Shown one piece after another: positions 11,501 through 23,153 of a DNA stretch of 64,000 nucleotides (the stretch's first letter is position 1; the number at the start of each line of letters is the position of its first letter). This DNA comes from Triplophysa rosa. Taxonomy: Eukaryota; Chordata; Actinopteri; Cypriniformes; Nemacheilidae. The notes beneath the pieces were generated by a model. It had not been told where the DNA came from. It saw only the letters and a list, made by a program, of their open reading frames with translations, and made no database searches. Made by a program: the position numbers and the translations under genes. The stretch lies in the NCBI RefSeq assembly GCF_024868665.1, contig NC_079905.1, positions 7,108,879 through 7,172,878 of the forward strand. The letters run 5' to 3'.

Positions 11501-14500
11501 GTAGTTGGTTTTGAGGCGGTGGGTTTTTCTGTGTATTAGTATCGGTGGGCTGGCTTTATCTGTATATGTCTTGCGCATTACTTTTAGAAAGACTAAGCAT
11601 GTATTTGGGACTGTATGAGTGTGTGATATAACAGTAAACAGTGGGTGATTTGATTCTGGCTGACTGTGGATGGGGTTGCCGGGTAACAGCGCCATGGAAA
11701 CCGTCGCAACGGCAATCACGCATGATTTGTCATTGATGTTTTCGTGCGAGCCTGATGGTGCGAGGTCAGCAAGCCAGTAGCCTTTTTCTCCTCTTTGTTT
11801 ATGTCGACAAAGTATGATGCGTGCCTCATTTTACAGTTGAGAAAGGCAGAGATTTTTTGCCTGTAGCTTTACAGGTCTGTTGGTGTATAAATCTCTGCTT
11901 GTTCTTTACTCTGTGTTTTAGTGCTATGCGCTGAGCGAGTGGGCCAGATGACTAAGACCTACAATGACATTGACGCCGTCACAAGACTTCTGGAGGAGGT
12001 GAGTTTACGATGAACTTTTGTGTATTTGCTATAATTATACGGTTTCATCAAAGCCGGCTCTTTCTATGTCGTCCTATAGAAAGAAAGGGACCTTGAGCTC
12101 GCTGCCCGTATCGGACAGTCCCTCCTGAGGAAGAACCGCATTCTGTCAGAACAGAATGAATACCTGGAGGAACAAGTGGGCACCATCAGGGAAGAGGTAC
12201 GTGGGTCTAATGTTAAAATACTTCCTTTTGTCCAACTTTAATATGCTGAGATAACATATTTGTGACATTTAAAAGTTGATTTTTCAAAAACATTGGAACT
12301 GTGGCGCTGTCAGATGCTGCTCTGTTTTGTGTGAGCATCCTGACCAGCCCGACTCAGCAACACTGGCTTAACCAATAGTGTAAGCTGTTTGTCCAAGCAA
12401 TGAAAGATGAGGTAGTTTTTAGAAAACCTGTTTGTTTAAAAATAGGAAAGATAAATCAATTACTTTGACAATGTTTTTGGAAGTCCATTTGGTTATGCTA
12501 GATGCATGTTTGTGCTGTTAGGCTAAAACAATGAACGCTGGACAATGTATGTTTAAATAGACATTATAATAAACTTTGTGCATGTGTTTCAGGTGGCTCA
12601 GCTGCACCACGAGTTAAATCTGAAAGATGAGCTGTTGCAGTTTTACACCAATGCAGCAGAGGAGAGTGAAGATGGCTCTGGATCGCCCACGTCAGTTCAC
12701 TGTTTTATAACGTTGTCCTCTTTTATCTTTCTCTCAAAGCCAGTGGAGGCTGTTCTGTCTGCTTCTGTTAGGTTATTTTTAGCTCAGGTGTCTTAAGGAC
12801 CTATTGGTTATCGTTCAGTTTATGGGCATGAAAGTTATACAGTTGTATACAAGTTCTTCATTGGAATTGAGAATGTAGGAGAGTGATATTCCAGTGTGCC
12901 CATTTTACATCTGTTGTTATATTACAGTGTTGATTTGTTTTTGGGGTCAGGGGTCGACAAGGAAGGGCAGGGGTGTCTGCCCCCCGCGGTTCCTCTCTGA
13001 ACGTTCTGCAGCAAAAACTTCGGGACCTGGAAGTGGAAAACCTGTCGCTCAGATCAGAGGTACGCGCAAAGGCACAAACAAGCTCGCCACATGTAAAGAT
13101 TATGATGTTGTGCTCATGGGAACTCAGGTTTTATGGAAAAACTGTTTTATTGGTGAATAATATTTCATACTTGTTAAAGTTTCATGATAGCACAAAAATG
13201 TTTTTATTACCTGACAGATATAAATGAAACATGTGTCCTATTCAAAATGTAACCAAACACGTAACGACATCTTAGTTCTGTGTCAGCCACCGTAGTGCTT
13301 CGAAAGGGGGAGTGAGACGTTGGTTGCAGTTTGTAACCTCACCATTAGATGTCACTAAATTTCTTACACTGGACCTTCCATACAGCTTGATGATGATGAA
13401 GGATTTCTGACCCCAACATTTTCCTCTCCCTCTCTCTGTAGGCGAGTCATTTAAAGTCTGAGACTGAGTCATATGAGGAAAAAGAACAACAGTTGGTGAA
13501 CGACTGTGTCAGAGAGCTGAGTAAGTAAAACGCTGTTGGCCTCTGGCCTATGTGGAGGTATAAAGCTGAATATTTGTGCCAAATCTAAGCTTCCCTTCCT
13601 TTTGCACTTGATATAGAACAGTCCAGCATCCAGATCTCCACCATAGCAGAGGAGCTGGCCAAAAAGACAGAAGATGCCTCTCGTCAGCAGGAGGAAATCA
13701 CACACTTGCTGTCTCAGATAGTGGACCTACAGAAAAAAGCCAAAACTGTAAGTTTATAAAAACATCCAATAAAATATAAAAACACTATGGTAATATCTTA
13801 ATAAAGCTCTGTGTTTGTGTGGGTTTTAAACAGTTTGCCGTTGAGAACGAAGAACTTTCTCAGCACCTCTCGGCAGCTAAACACGCTCAGAGACAGCTCA
13901 CCACAGAGGTACATCATGCCATAAGTAATAAATCAACATGTCAACGATGATGTCATATAATCCTCAGAATATTCACATATTAGTTCTGTGTGAATGTAGT
14001 TTTCTATATTTGATTCTCTTCTTGTCACACACAGCTGCAGGAGCTGGAAGAGAAATACTCTGAGTGTATAGAGATGCTCCATGAGGCTCAAGAAGAGCTC
14101 AAGAACTTGAGGAACCGCAGCGTGTCTGCAGGAACCCCTCGACGCTATCATCCACTGGGACTTTTTCCGATGGTACGTTTTACCTTCGTCTATTTATTTA
14201 GGAGATGCTTTTATCCAGATCGACTTCCAAAACTTGGTTCTAAAGACTTGTTTATATACACAGCCGCAGAAAAATTAAGACTCCGAAATTATTTTCTGTT
14301 ATCCAGATTTACTATTTGTAGATGTGTTTATAAAATGATCATTTTTGTTTTAATCTGTGAACTAGTGTGACAACATTTCTCCCAAATTGCAAGTTTTGAT
14401 ATTTTGAAAAAATATTGTCTGTGTGTTTTAGGACTCTCTAGCTGCTGAAATTGAGGGAAGCATGAGGAAGGAATTGAGCCTCGAGAACCCAGAGAACGAC

Positions 14501-17500
14501 GAACAAAGGTATGAAAAATCTTGCCATGTATGTTTAATCTTGCGAAACATTTAACCGCAGATGAGATGATTGTATTATCAAAGTCTTATTCTTCCATCAA
14601 ACAGCACATAACTTAAATTATTTGATGCTGCATTCAATGATGTTTATTTTATGCATTGAGTGACAAAAATGTCTGTGTCTAAAGGGTCCGTCAGAAACGT
14701 GTGTTTGAGACTGTAAAGAACATTAACCAATCAGTGAGACAGCGTCCTGCTAATCCTGCTGCTAACATCCCCGGGTCCAATCAGATGCTCACCTGCCTTA
14801 GCTCCGCCCACTCTGACAGCAACGTTGTTGCCACTGACAACCGTACGCAGACCATGCTTCTAGAGGCCTGCTCCACAGACACAGCGTGAGTGGGAACTAT
14901 AACAACACTGTTGACGAAAACTACAAGTCAGTGGCTTTTACTTAAAGGGACAGTTCACCCAAAACACATTTGTTATCTTGCTCTAAAATGAAAGTTAAGG
15001 AAAAATTACTTTATCATTTTTTTGTTCTGTTGAACACAAAAGAAGACATTTTGAAGAATGTAGGACAGCAAACAGTTCTGGCACACTTTTGACTACCATT
15101 GTATTTTTTCCAACTATGGGAGTCAATGGGGGGCAAGATCTGTCTGGTTATAAGCATTCTTCCAGATATCTTTCTCTGTGATCATCAGAACAAAGAAATT
15201 TATACAGATTTGGAACAACTCGAAGGTGAGTAAATGATGACAGAATTTTCACTTTTGGGTGAAGTATCCCTTTAACCTTCATTTTAGAGCAAGATAACAA
15301 TTGTGTCTGGCCAGCCTTTACAACTTTCCATACTTTCTGACTACAGTGTGGACGCTCCTGAGAAGCGATCGGGTTCTGAGGAACTCAAGCTCGCTCTGCG
15401 GAGACTCTCACTACGGAGACAGAACTGCCTGAGCGAGCGGCTGTTTTTTGAGGGGAAGAGAGAGAGACGAAATCGAGAGCCGTCGGACGTGGAAGATTAT
15501 TCGAACAGACTCGTCCAGAGCGAGAGCATCATGTCTCTGGGGACTTGGGCCGGCCGCCCCTATCTTCCCGACAAGCTCCAGATTGTCAAACCTCTGGAAG
15601 GTGACCAAAATGTCCATCCCAGGACACGCCCACGTTACCGTTCGAGACCACGCCCACCTTCAATGATGCTTTTTAATTCATTATGGGTTCTGATGCATCC
15701 CCGCAAACACTCGTACTTTAGAGAGCCCCGCTCCTGGTTACAGTTACAATAGTGATCAGGTTATATTAAAAAATGCATGTAAAAAAAATTTTTTTAAGAA
15801 GAATAAATGAATGTCAGTCAAATATAACGATTCTGACATTATTACTTTCAGATGAATGAATCATAACTAAATGATAATATTTGGTTGAACTATTCCTTTA
15901 AAATGAGAGCTAAAGTAGGAACCCCCTTCATGTTATCACTTGGCTGATGCAAATTATTGTGCATTTGTAAACGTGCATGTCAAGTCAGTATATGTTCTGT
16001 TTTTCTAGTGTGGTGTAATACCTACAGTGTAATATGCTGTAGTGTTTTAATGATGACATTATTTATATAATTTAATGCTAATTTAGTTAAAAGACACGAA
16101 TCAGTTTGAGTCTTTGTTTTGTGGCGTAATACCTCCATCTGCTGGAGAAAAATGGACATGCACGTTTTGTTTTTATTTGGTTGTCATATCCTTCATGCTT
16201 TTTTTCTGTCTCATTCTGTATTTCTTGTGCTCCTCAATTTTTCGCCTCTTATCTATTTATATCTGACTCTTCATCTGTTATATATCTTCAATAAAGTCAC
16301 TTCATCTCATTCCCTTTGCTTTTCTCATTATTTCCTTCATTTTTTATTATCATTGCAACATTATCAGGATTAACAATGCAACGTGTATCTTCTTTTCACA
16401 TTGCCTTTTTTCATTTTTTTCCTTTTTCAGGTTCAGCGACACTTCAGCATTGGCAGGAGCTAGCTCAGCCTAATCTGGGCGGCATCCTGGATCCTCGGCC
16501 TGGTGTGGTCCCAAAAGGCTTCCGTCCATTGGAGCTGGACCTAGAGGAAGTGTATCAGTACGCCGATTACGAGGAAGATGAGCCTGGAGAGCAGTACTTC
16601 CAGAATCTCCCCACCACAACCACACCCAGTCTCAATGTCTCCTCTAGCAATAGCCACGCCCCCTCAGCATCCCCATCACCCTGTCTCAGCACGGGTCATC
16701 CTTCTATAGAGTTCTCAAGTAAGAAATACACACTAAAATAATAACTCTGTAATTTAATCTAAGCAACCAAGTGTAATATTGCTAATATAATATTAACGCT
16801 ACATGACGTTTAAGTTTCTGCTTTTGTGTCTTTCAGTGTATTTCCCAGGCAAATGCATGGCTCATACAAGTTCAACCTACACCTTTACCACCTGTAAAAT
16901 CCTCCATCCTTCTGATGAACTAACAAGGGTGACGCCCAGGTAATTTCCAATCCTCTAACGGAGTCATTTATAAGTGAATCAGCTCATAATTCTTTTATCG
17001 TCTTGTTTATTTCCAGTTTAAACCCAGCCCCCACCTCATCCTGTGTAATGTCAAGCAGTCTGCGCTCAACGCCCGCCGCCACGCCCTGCACACCCCGTCG
17101 AATGAGTCTATCCCAGTCTCAGTCCTTCACCAACCTGCGGGACTCCACCAAAACCTTCAGCACCTCTCTGGGACTCGTGCGCCTCCTACAAGAGAGAGGC
17201 ATCTCATCCGCTGTGTACCAGCCTCAGAGCTGGAATAGAGGAACTGGAGTACTTTTCTCTACCTCTGTCAATCCTTCTCAGTCTCCAGACCCCCATCGAC
17301 CCACCACCCCTCCCAATTCCCCCACCCGCTGCACGCCCAGCCCAAGTTCAGCCATCTCCGATTCCGACACCCCCACGCCGTTCTCTTTCAAAAGCCCGTC
17401 CTATGAGAACTTCCTGGCTTCTAAGCCAGCTCGGTCCATTTTGAAAGAAGTTGCGGGGGTGTCCGGGGCTCCGGCTAAGGACTGTGAGAGTCAAACTGAT

Positions 17501-17785
17501 GTGAGTATGTATAATCTGAATTTGGTGGATAAATTGAAAAGGTTGGGCTTGGCAAGTCCAGGTGCTTCTGGGGCTGCAGGGGGAGGGATTCCAGGCCCGA
17601 TTTTAGGTCCTCTGGGTGGACTTCGGAGGACGGGATCGCCCTTTGGTCCACTAAACGAAGGCATGAGGCGGAATCGTAGCTATCCCGCAATGGTTGGGGC
17701 CAGTATGGCGATGAAGGGGCCTGGTCCTCAGGGGGACGAAATGCTGCTGGCGCCTAAACTACCCAAGCAAACAAGTCTCAAATGA
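8571..17785 (+). CDS. trak1: TRAK1 (trafficking kinesin-binding protein 1, Milton family)
   Basis: Exons in consistent phase: 8571(uncertain)-8724, 8794-8988, 11922-11998, 12080-12196, 12593-12690, 12951-13059, 13442-13520, 13617-13747, 13834-13908, 14035-14172, 14432-14508, 14685-14885, 15347-15600, 16431-16718, 16837-16939 and 17017-17785 (TGA). They sum to 955 codons including the stop, close to human TRAK1 (953 aa). Exons to 14172 encode the HAP1-type N-terminal coiled coil (LPEVEIISLLEEQLP, LCAERVGQMTKTYND, YEEKEQQLVNDCV, MLHEAQEELKNLR). Later exons encode the TRAK C-terminal region (GKCMAHTSSTYTFTTCKILH, RRMSLSQSQSFTNLR, final KQTSLK). TRAK1 links kinesin-1 and dynein/dynactin to Miro on the outer mitochondrial membrane and binds OGT. 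The EHDDWIHTP segment and the C-terminus favour TRAK1 over TRAK2, as does the adjacent cck. No in-frame ATG exists in the first listed exon (stop at 8556-8558), so the true start lies in an upstream exon. Confidence 0.95.
9540..9590. repeat. SINE-tail-like fragment
   Basis: 'gaaaagcatctgctacgtag' resembles the conserved 3' core of fish SINEs (aaaagcgtctgctaaatg). Short and degraded. Confidence 0.35.
10037..10469. mobile_element. Palindromic MITE copy in TRAK1 intron
   Basis: The left end 'tttaaagtgatagttcatcc' mirrors the right end 'ggatgaactatcccttt'. Internal arms include 'tttcagttccgggacatcat' against 'gatgtcccagaactgaaaa' and 'catagtagga' against 'tcctactatg'. Confidence 0.85.
10636..10924. 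mobile_element. MITE with GGTGCTATTTGTTAACA inverted ends
   Basis: GGTGCTATTTGTTAACA at 10636-10652 is the exact reverse complement of 10891-10907. The interior is AT-rich and itself roughly self-complementary ('taatccttgttaatgttag', 'ctaacattaataaatg'). The adjoining 'gtaaagtgttacc' also occurs at 420-432. Confidence 0.8.
11375..11438 (+). CDS. trak1: Alternative first coding exon of TRAK1
   Basis: The ATG at 11375-11377 (second in-frame ATG at 11387) opens 21 codons, MHKIMGAEDLELEWCYEQCV plus D, then one base before a GT donor at 11439-11440. Joining to the exon at 11922 gives D-V-LCAERVGQ in frame, the same phase-1 junction used by the 8794-8988 exon. The two are therefore interchangeable 5' ends. 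Human TRAK1 has isoforms with a short distinct N-terminus joined at the same LCAERVGQ boundary. The product would be about 859 aa and lack the segment encoded by 8571-8988. The donor is GTAAAA, moderate in strength. The frame is open upstream to 11150. Confidence 0.6.
14188..14245. repeat. V-domain SINE fragment in TRAK1 intron
   Basis: 'ggagatgcttttatccagat' followed by 'cgacttccaa' matches the conserved central domain of vertebrate V-SINEs (gcttttatccaaagcgactt). It lies just after the donor at 14173. Confidence 0.5.
14942..15304. mobile_element. Palindromic MITE with extra outer arms, TRAK1 intron
   Basis: The MITE ends 'ttaaagggacagttcaccc' (14942) and 'gggtgaagtatccctttaa' (15274) are inverted. 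An unrelated arm 'ttgttatcttgctctaaaat' (about 14969) has its inverted partner beyond the right end ('attttagagcaagataacaa', about 15283-15302). The arrangement runs to within 45 bp of the exon at 15347. Confidence 0.75.
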
Positions 17786-19092
17786 TGAATGATGCGTAAC
17801 GATGAGTTACACATTCACAAATGCATTCGACATATATATTATCAACAGACACTTACTAATGGTCACTTACTAATAAACATACAGAATTCACATATATTCA
17901 CATATACCTAAACACTTTTATCACAAATACACACTCAAAATTTGAAGTATTATCGCCCATGTTGTTCTGTCTGAATGTGTCTTTACATTAATTTGGTTGT
18001 TTACGTTGTCCTGTACTTTACGTTTACTGAAGGGAATTTTCCAGATGCACCAGCGTGTCGCAGGGGATATAGACCTAATGTTCTGTCAGTGGTCTATGGG
18101 ATTTAAAGGGTAGTATTTGCACATGAGAGGCTGGTGTATTGATGTTGGCAAAGAGAAACATGCTTTGTGTCTCACCAAACACTTAATACTTTTCCCTCTC
18201 TCCCTCTACTTTGTGTGTTCTCTTTTTCTTCTTAGTATGACGTTATAATCTGTAGCTTTTGCATTGGTGAATGGTTGGATGAACTGAGGGTTGACTAAAA
18301 TGGGTGAAAACTAAGGAGTAGTTCAACCAACAATGAACACGTCTTGTCATTTTCTCATCCTCGTGTTGTTCCAAAACCCAAATGACTGCATGTCTTCCTT
18401 GAAAAACGACATTGTGAAGAGAGTTTTTTTCTTATAATGAAAGCGAATAGGGACTCAGGCTGTCAGTCACAAATATTCTGTAACATCTCCTGTGATTAAT
18501 TTGAGTTGAAAACGACATGAGAATGAGCAAATGATGTCGAATTGTCATTTTTGGGTAAACTATTCTTGCTGGTTTTATACTTTATGTAAAAGCTAGTGCC
18601 TGGGTTTTAGCGTCCTGAGAGTTTTTACTGGGAAATGTAAACTAGACTGAGCACTTTTAAACACAATTTTATGTCTGTTTAAAATGGCACTTGTTTCGAC
18701 GTGCTGCCCTTAAATTAACCTAGGTTATGTTTACCTCATGTTTAGTTGTCAAATATTATAACGTTGCAACGATTTTTTTCTTCTCAGGTAAAGATTGTAC
18801 AAGACTAGTGATTACGCAATAATGTTTATTTAATTTTTTTCCGAATAAAAAGAAATGAAATAGGTTCTTCTTGCCTGTTAATGTTCATTTAGTTTAATGC
18901 TCACTAGAGGGCACTGTTTCATCACGCATATGTCCTCAGCTCTGCTGTTTTATTACACGCATTAAGAAAAAGCAGAAGTCATATTGTATAAAGTGTATCA
19001 ATGTAACGGGTTTGTTTTAATGGATGAATTGGAAAGGATGGTTAAATAATAGTAGCTAACAACTGCTTAGCATATACAGTGCTGTGAATAAA
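17786..19092 (+). other. TRAK1 3' untranslated region with polyadenylation signals
   Basis: No ORF is supported here. AATAAA hexamers lie at 17872-17877, 18844-18849 and 19087-19092. The last is followed by sequence that grades into the transposon nest at 19177. Which signal is used cannot be told from sequence alone; the extent of the UTR is inferred. Confidence 0.5.
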
Positions 19093-19589
19093 GTATCCCT
19101 GGTGACACGTCACGAAGTCACTTGAGAAGAATATGCAATGCTTTAATGTACAGTAAGAAAAGGGAAATCCCTGTTGAAAAAACAGCATATGCTGGGTTAG
19201 ATATGTTTTGATGCTGGTTTAAGATGGTCATGTGCTGGTTTAAGCTGGTGAGGAACCAGCACATGACCAGTTTAAAGGGATATTTTCACCCAAAAATGGT
19301 CATTTACTCACCTTCGATTAGTTCCAAATCTGTATAAATGTCTTTGTTCTAATGAACACAGAGAAAGATATTTGGAAGAATGCTTATAACCAAACAGATT
19401 TTGCCCCCAATTGACTCCCATAGTAGAAAATATTACTTTATCATTTTCATTGTTCTGTTGAACACAAATTAAGACATTTTGAAGAATGTAAGGACAGCAA
19501 ACAGATCTGTGGCACTTTTGACTACCATTGCATTTTTTCCTACTATGGTAGTCAATGGGGGGCAAAATAATTGTGCAGTGTTAAATAAA

Positions 19590-19843
19590 CTCTATGGGGC
19601 AGTTTCCCGGACAGGGTTTAAGACTAGTCTCAGACTAACTCAAATGTTATAGGTGTCTTGATTGAAAACAACTCACACTGACATATCTTAAAATATTGTA
19701 GTGCATTTATTTTGTCTCGAGATGCCCACCAGTAATGTTTTTTTGTAACGAAAGTTTTTAAAAACGACTTAAATATCCTAATTTAACCAAGGCCTAGTCC
19801 TGGTTTAAACTAATCCCTGTCCGGGAAACCGCCCCATAGAGTT
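19590..19843. mobile_element. MITE with TTTCCCGGACAGGG ends, copy A
   Basis: Ends 'ctctatggggcagtttcccg' and 'cgggaaaccgccccatagag' are inverted. It is followed within 8 bp by a second copy in the same orientation. Confidence 0.85.
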
Positions 19844-19850
19844 TAAATAA

Positions 19851-20105
19851 ACTCTATGGGGCGGTTTCCCGGACAGGGTTTAAGCCTAGTCCTAGACTAA
19901 CTTAAATGTTAGAAGTGTCTGGATCGAAAACAACTTGCACTGACATAACTTAAAATATATGAGTGCGATTGTTTTGTCTGAAGATGCGGGCCTGTAAAGT
20001 TGTTTGTAAAATACGTTTTTTAAATTGACTTAAATATCCTAATTTAACTAAGGCTTAGTCCTGATTTAAGATAATCCTTGTCCGGGAAACCCGCCCTATG
20101 AGAGT
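19851..20105. mobile_element. MITE with TTTCCCGGACAGGG ends, copy B
   Basis: Same structure as the copy ending at 19843: 'ctctatggggcggtttcccg' on the left, 'tccgggaaacccgccctatg' on the right. The bodies share 'cttaaatatcctaatttaac'. The two form a head-to-tail pair separated by 'tttaaataa'. Confidence 0.85.
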
Positions 20106-20683
20106 TATATTTAACACTGGGCCCGAGTGTATTTGGTCCCACTCAGAAATGGTCATAAATTCACTCTCATCATTGTGTTACATTTCCAGAGTTAAATTTA
20201 ACTCTATTTTGAGTAAAAAATGAACACTGTGCAACCCTACATAGTGTTTCTACAGTTTAACACTTAGGGGAAAGTTATTCTGTTTGGTGTTACTACAGTT
20301 TAACACTAATGTAAAATTAACTCTCATTAGTGTTAATACTTCAGAAATGCAGAGTTTATTTACATTTTTAAAAGTGTGAAATTATCATAACCAGAGTAAA
20401 ATTTTACCACTCATTTTGTGTTGTAAGTATCTATATTTCACTCTGTGGTGTAAATACTTTTCTCAGCTACAGTGTAAAGTCAACTCTTACATAGTAATTT
20501 TTATAGCTACACTCACAATGATTATTACTTTTCCAACAAATCTAAGGAAAGTAAATTTTTCACTTAAAAACTAAACAATAACTGTTCTACCACCTGAAAT
20601 GAACATGTTTTCAAAACAAAGAATACAGAACAGCTTTTTCACATTTAAAACATTTATTCAGGCTCAGGATACACTCACAAAAG

Positions 20684-21208
20684 TCATGTCTGCATGAAAT
20701 GGCAATACGGCACTATATGCAATGCAGAATCTGACTCCCGTCTTACAGTTGGTCCACCACCAGACATGCCCTCAGCAGACGATCCTTGTTCTGATGAACA
20801 ACAAAGCATTTAAGGGTAAAAGAATGCTTTATGAAATAAATCCGTATTTATTTAAAACAGACTCCTCTTAGAACAAATAAAGAGGTAACAGTTACGAGAT
20901 ATGTAAAAAAAGCACAAAACGTCAGGAGATTTCTCAATTTCATTCCGAACCTCCAAATAATGCTTGTCGTTCCTTCGCCAAGCCTCTCTGTATTGTTTTT
21001 ATCCTCCATGCCAAATACCCAGTGCCGCTGGTCGATAAATTATCGATAATCGACTTTAAAATCACCGCGATATCCAATAATATCGGGCGTGTTTGACTTC
21101 ATGCAACGTTGCGCAGATGATCAATCTGTGGATACGGACCGGGAGGGAATTCGTTCCGGACCCGCCAAGTGCCAAACAAACACGCACGCGTGCACACACA
21201 CGCACGCA

Positions 21209-21254
<46 letters not shown>

Positions 21255-22439
21255 GGAGCGCCACGTGCACAAACCAGTGTTGCAGTGACTTCTTTCATCA
21301 GGTAAAGCGCGTAGACAAACCATAGCTTTTATGCAGTAGAAAAATGTTGCAGGTGTCCTGAAATTTCATCCTACCCATCACATTATCCTACCAGGCATGC
21401 TCACATCAATGTTACGTCATTTTTATTTTTTGCGCTATAAAATCATTCTACCCATTTATTTTATACTGCTACGGGAATATGATAGTGTATTTTCGTTGTT
21501 AAATCATTCTACATATTATTTAATACCTATAGTACAATTTGATTGGTTGTTGCGCTGTAAATGAATCCTGCATGTTTCTTTTATGCTGGTAGGATAATCT
21601 GACAGGGTATTTACGCTGTGCATTTATTTTATGTGTTATTTTAAGATTGTAGGACTATCTGACAGGGTATTTTGCATTGTCAAATCATGTGGTTTAGATT
21701 AAGTTTTGCCCTGCAGTAGGAAAATCTGACAGGGTAGGACAATTCGAACACCGGTACAGCCCCGCGGAGCGTGAGGTTTTGCTTTGCCGACGCAGCTCGT
21801 CTTTCTCTTGGTCTATCTGCTTCCAAAATTCTGTTACTGACAGCCTGGGCATATGAACATGAATGTTCACACTAAAGCCTACATCGCATGATAATGTTAA
21901 CGCGTATTTTCCATTATTATCAATTATCATCTGTCTGTTGTAATCGACATCGGGATATTTGCGAGACATCGGCGACATACGATAACATCGTCACATCGCC
22001 CAGCCCTACTGCACAGGAGAGGCAGATTCCAAGTCTGGTTGGATATGGGGGGAGGAATTGTCATGATGCTAATAAATAAGCAATGAGAAATTTTCTATTA
22101 AGTAAGGTAATAAATAGATACCTGCACCATGTGTTATTGTAAGAACTCCAACTGAAGGATCTTTGACTACATCCTCAAAAACATCTTCATCCACCATAGG
22201 CCCCGATTCATCAAGAACCTTCACATTCTCCAGTACACTTGGGACTCCAAACTTTAAAAAGGCTGAAAAAGATATGCAAATTAGTGAGAAAGGTAATGGA
22301 CAGTTACTTGCTGATAACTTTGAACATCAGAGAACATGCAACATTACTTACCAGCAGACAAAAATGCCTCCAGGCTCAGCACAGTTATTTGAACAAATCT
22401 TTGGGTAGGCCTATCCCCTAGTTTCACCTTGATCAGCAT
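20684..22439 (-). CDS. Unassigned three-exon gene, 111 aa, PB1/CIDE-N-like fold suspected
   Basis: Exons on the - strand: 22439-22352 (ATG), 22262-22122 and 20790-20684 (TGA). Total 336 nt, 112 codons including stop, with no internal stop. Every border is GT-AG and both junctions are phase 1. The first coding exon is preceded by a good acceptor (pyrimidine tract then TAG at 22445-22443), implying a non-coding exon upstream; a candidate donor is at 22695. The protein starts MLIKVKLGDRPTQRFVQITV and continues with VLDESGPMVDEDVFEDVV, a pattern seen in ubiquitin-like PB1/CIDE-N modules and in multi-copy fish proteins. The last 35 residues are Gly/Ser-rich and basic without a recognised domain. 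AATAAA lies 26 nt after the stop (20658-20653). The gene sits inside the innermost insertion of the transposon nest, so it may be a transposon cargo or a decayed family member. Function unknown. Confidence 0.55.
21028..22012. mobile_element. hAT-like non-autonomous element in intron of the 111-aa gene
   Basis: The left end 'cagtgccgctggtcgataaa' and right end 'catcgcccagccctactg' are imperfect inverted repeats of the CAGGGCTGGGCGAT type seen at hAT-like termini. Sub-terminal 'tatcgataatcg' and 'cgatgttatcgt'-like motifs recur. No transposase is present. Confidence 0.45.
21176..21254. repeat. (ACGC)n/(AC)n microsatellite
   Basis: A block of 'acgc' units passes into pure 'ac' dinucleotides. 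Confidence 0.95.
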
Positions 22440-22995
22440 ACTCTACACAGATGACAGGAAAAAAGGTTTAGTGCCCAACATATAATAAGTAACGTTGCAA
22501 ACATTCAGCTGAAACAGCTCACGTAGTAAATCACAGTATTTGCGATTAGAACTGGTACAACGTAGCAAAGAAACTACAAATATGTATGTATTAATACTAG
22601 TGTTAATACTCAATGTTTGACATCTGTATTGAAATTAAAAGATAAACTAAAAAAAAGACTACCTCACTCATCAAGTTGCAAATCCAGTAAGTTACCTGCA
22701 ATAGATCATTCTAAAAAGTATTACAAAACGTTCATTCTGCAATAATATGGGCTATGGAACGACAAATATATTTCTGCAATCGGTTTCATGTTCAAGACTG
22801 AGGCCCTTATCAAAAACACTGATGTTTCAAATTACTTACACTAGAACAAACATGTTCCGATCAGTTCATGTAACCTAATGGTGTATGTCAGCAATAACAT
22901 TAAATAGTCATTTGTGATAACTAAATGAGAACGTTAAAATTATGAAAACGCCACGGGCATTTGAAACGAGCTTTACCGCCTTCCCTACACAGCGC

Positions 22996-23153
22996 CTTCT
23001 TCTTCTTCTTCTTCTTCTTCTTCTTCTTCTTCTTCTTCTTCTTCTTCTTCTTCTTCTTCTTCTTCTTCTTCTTCTTCTTCTTCTTCTTCTTCTTCTTCTT
23101 CTTCTTCTTCTTCTTCTTCTTCTTCTTCTTCTTCTTCTTCTTCTTCTTCTTCT
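22996..23153. repeat. (CTT)n microsatellite, about 52 units
   Basis: An uninterrupted CTT trinucleotide run of about 158 bp, one strand all-pyrimidine. The long Leu, Phe and Glu/Lys ORFs here are artefacts of the repeat. Confidence 0.98.

Noticed and set aside
15303..15752. 149-codon ORF as a separate gene
   Set aside because: Its first part is a TRAK1 exon (15347-15600) and the remainder is intron read-through.
17475..17690. Minus-strand ORF opposite the last TRAK1 exon
   Set aside because: Shadow of the TRAK1 coding frame.
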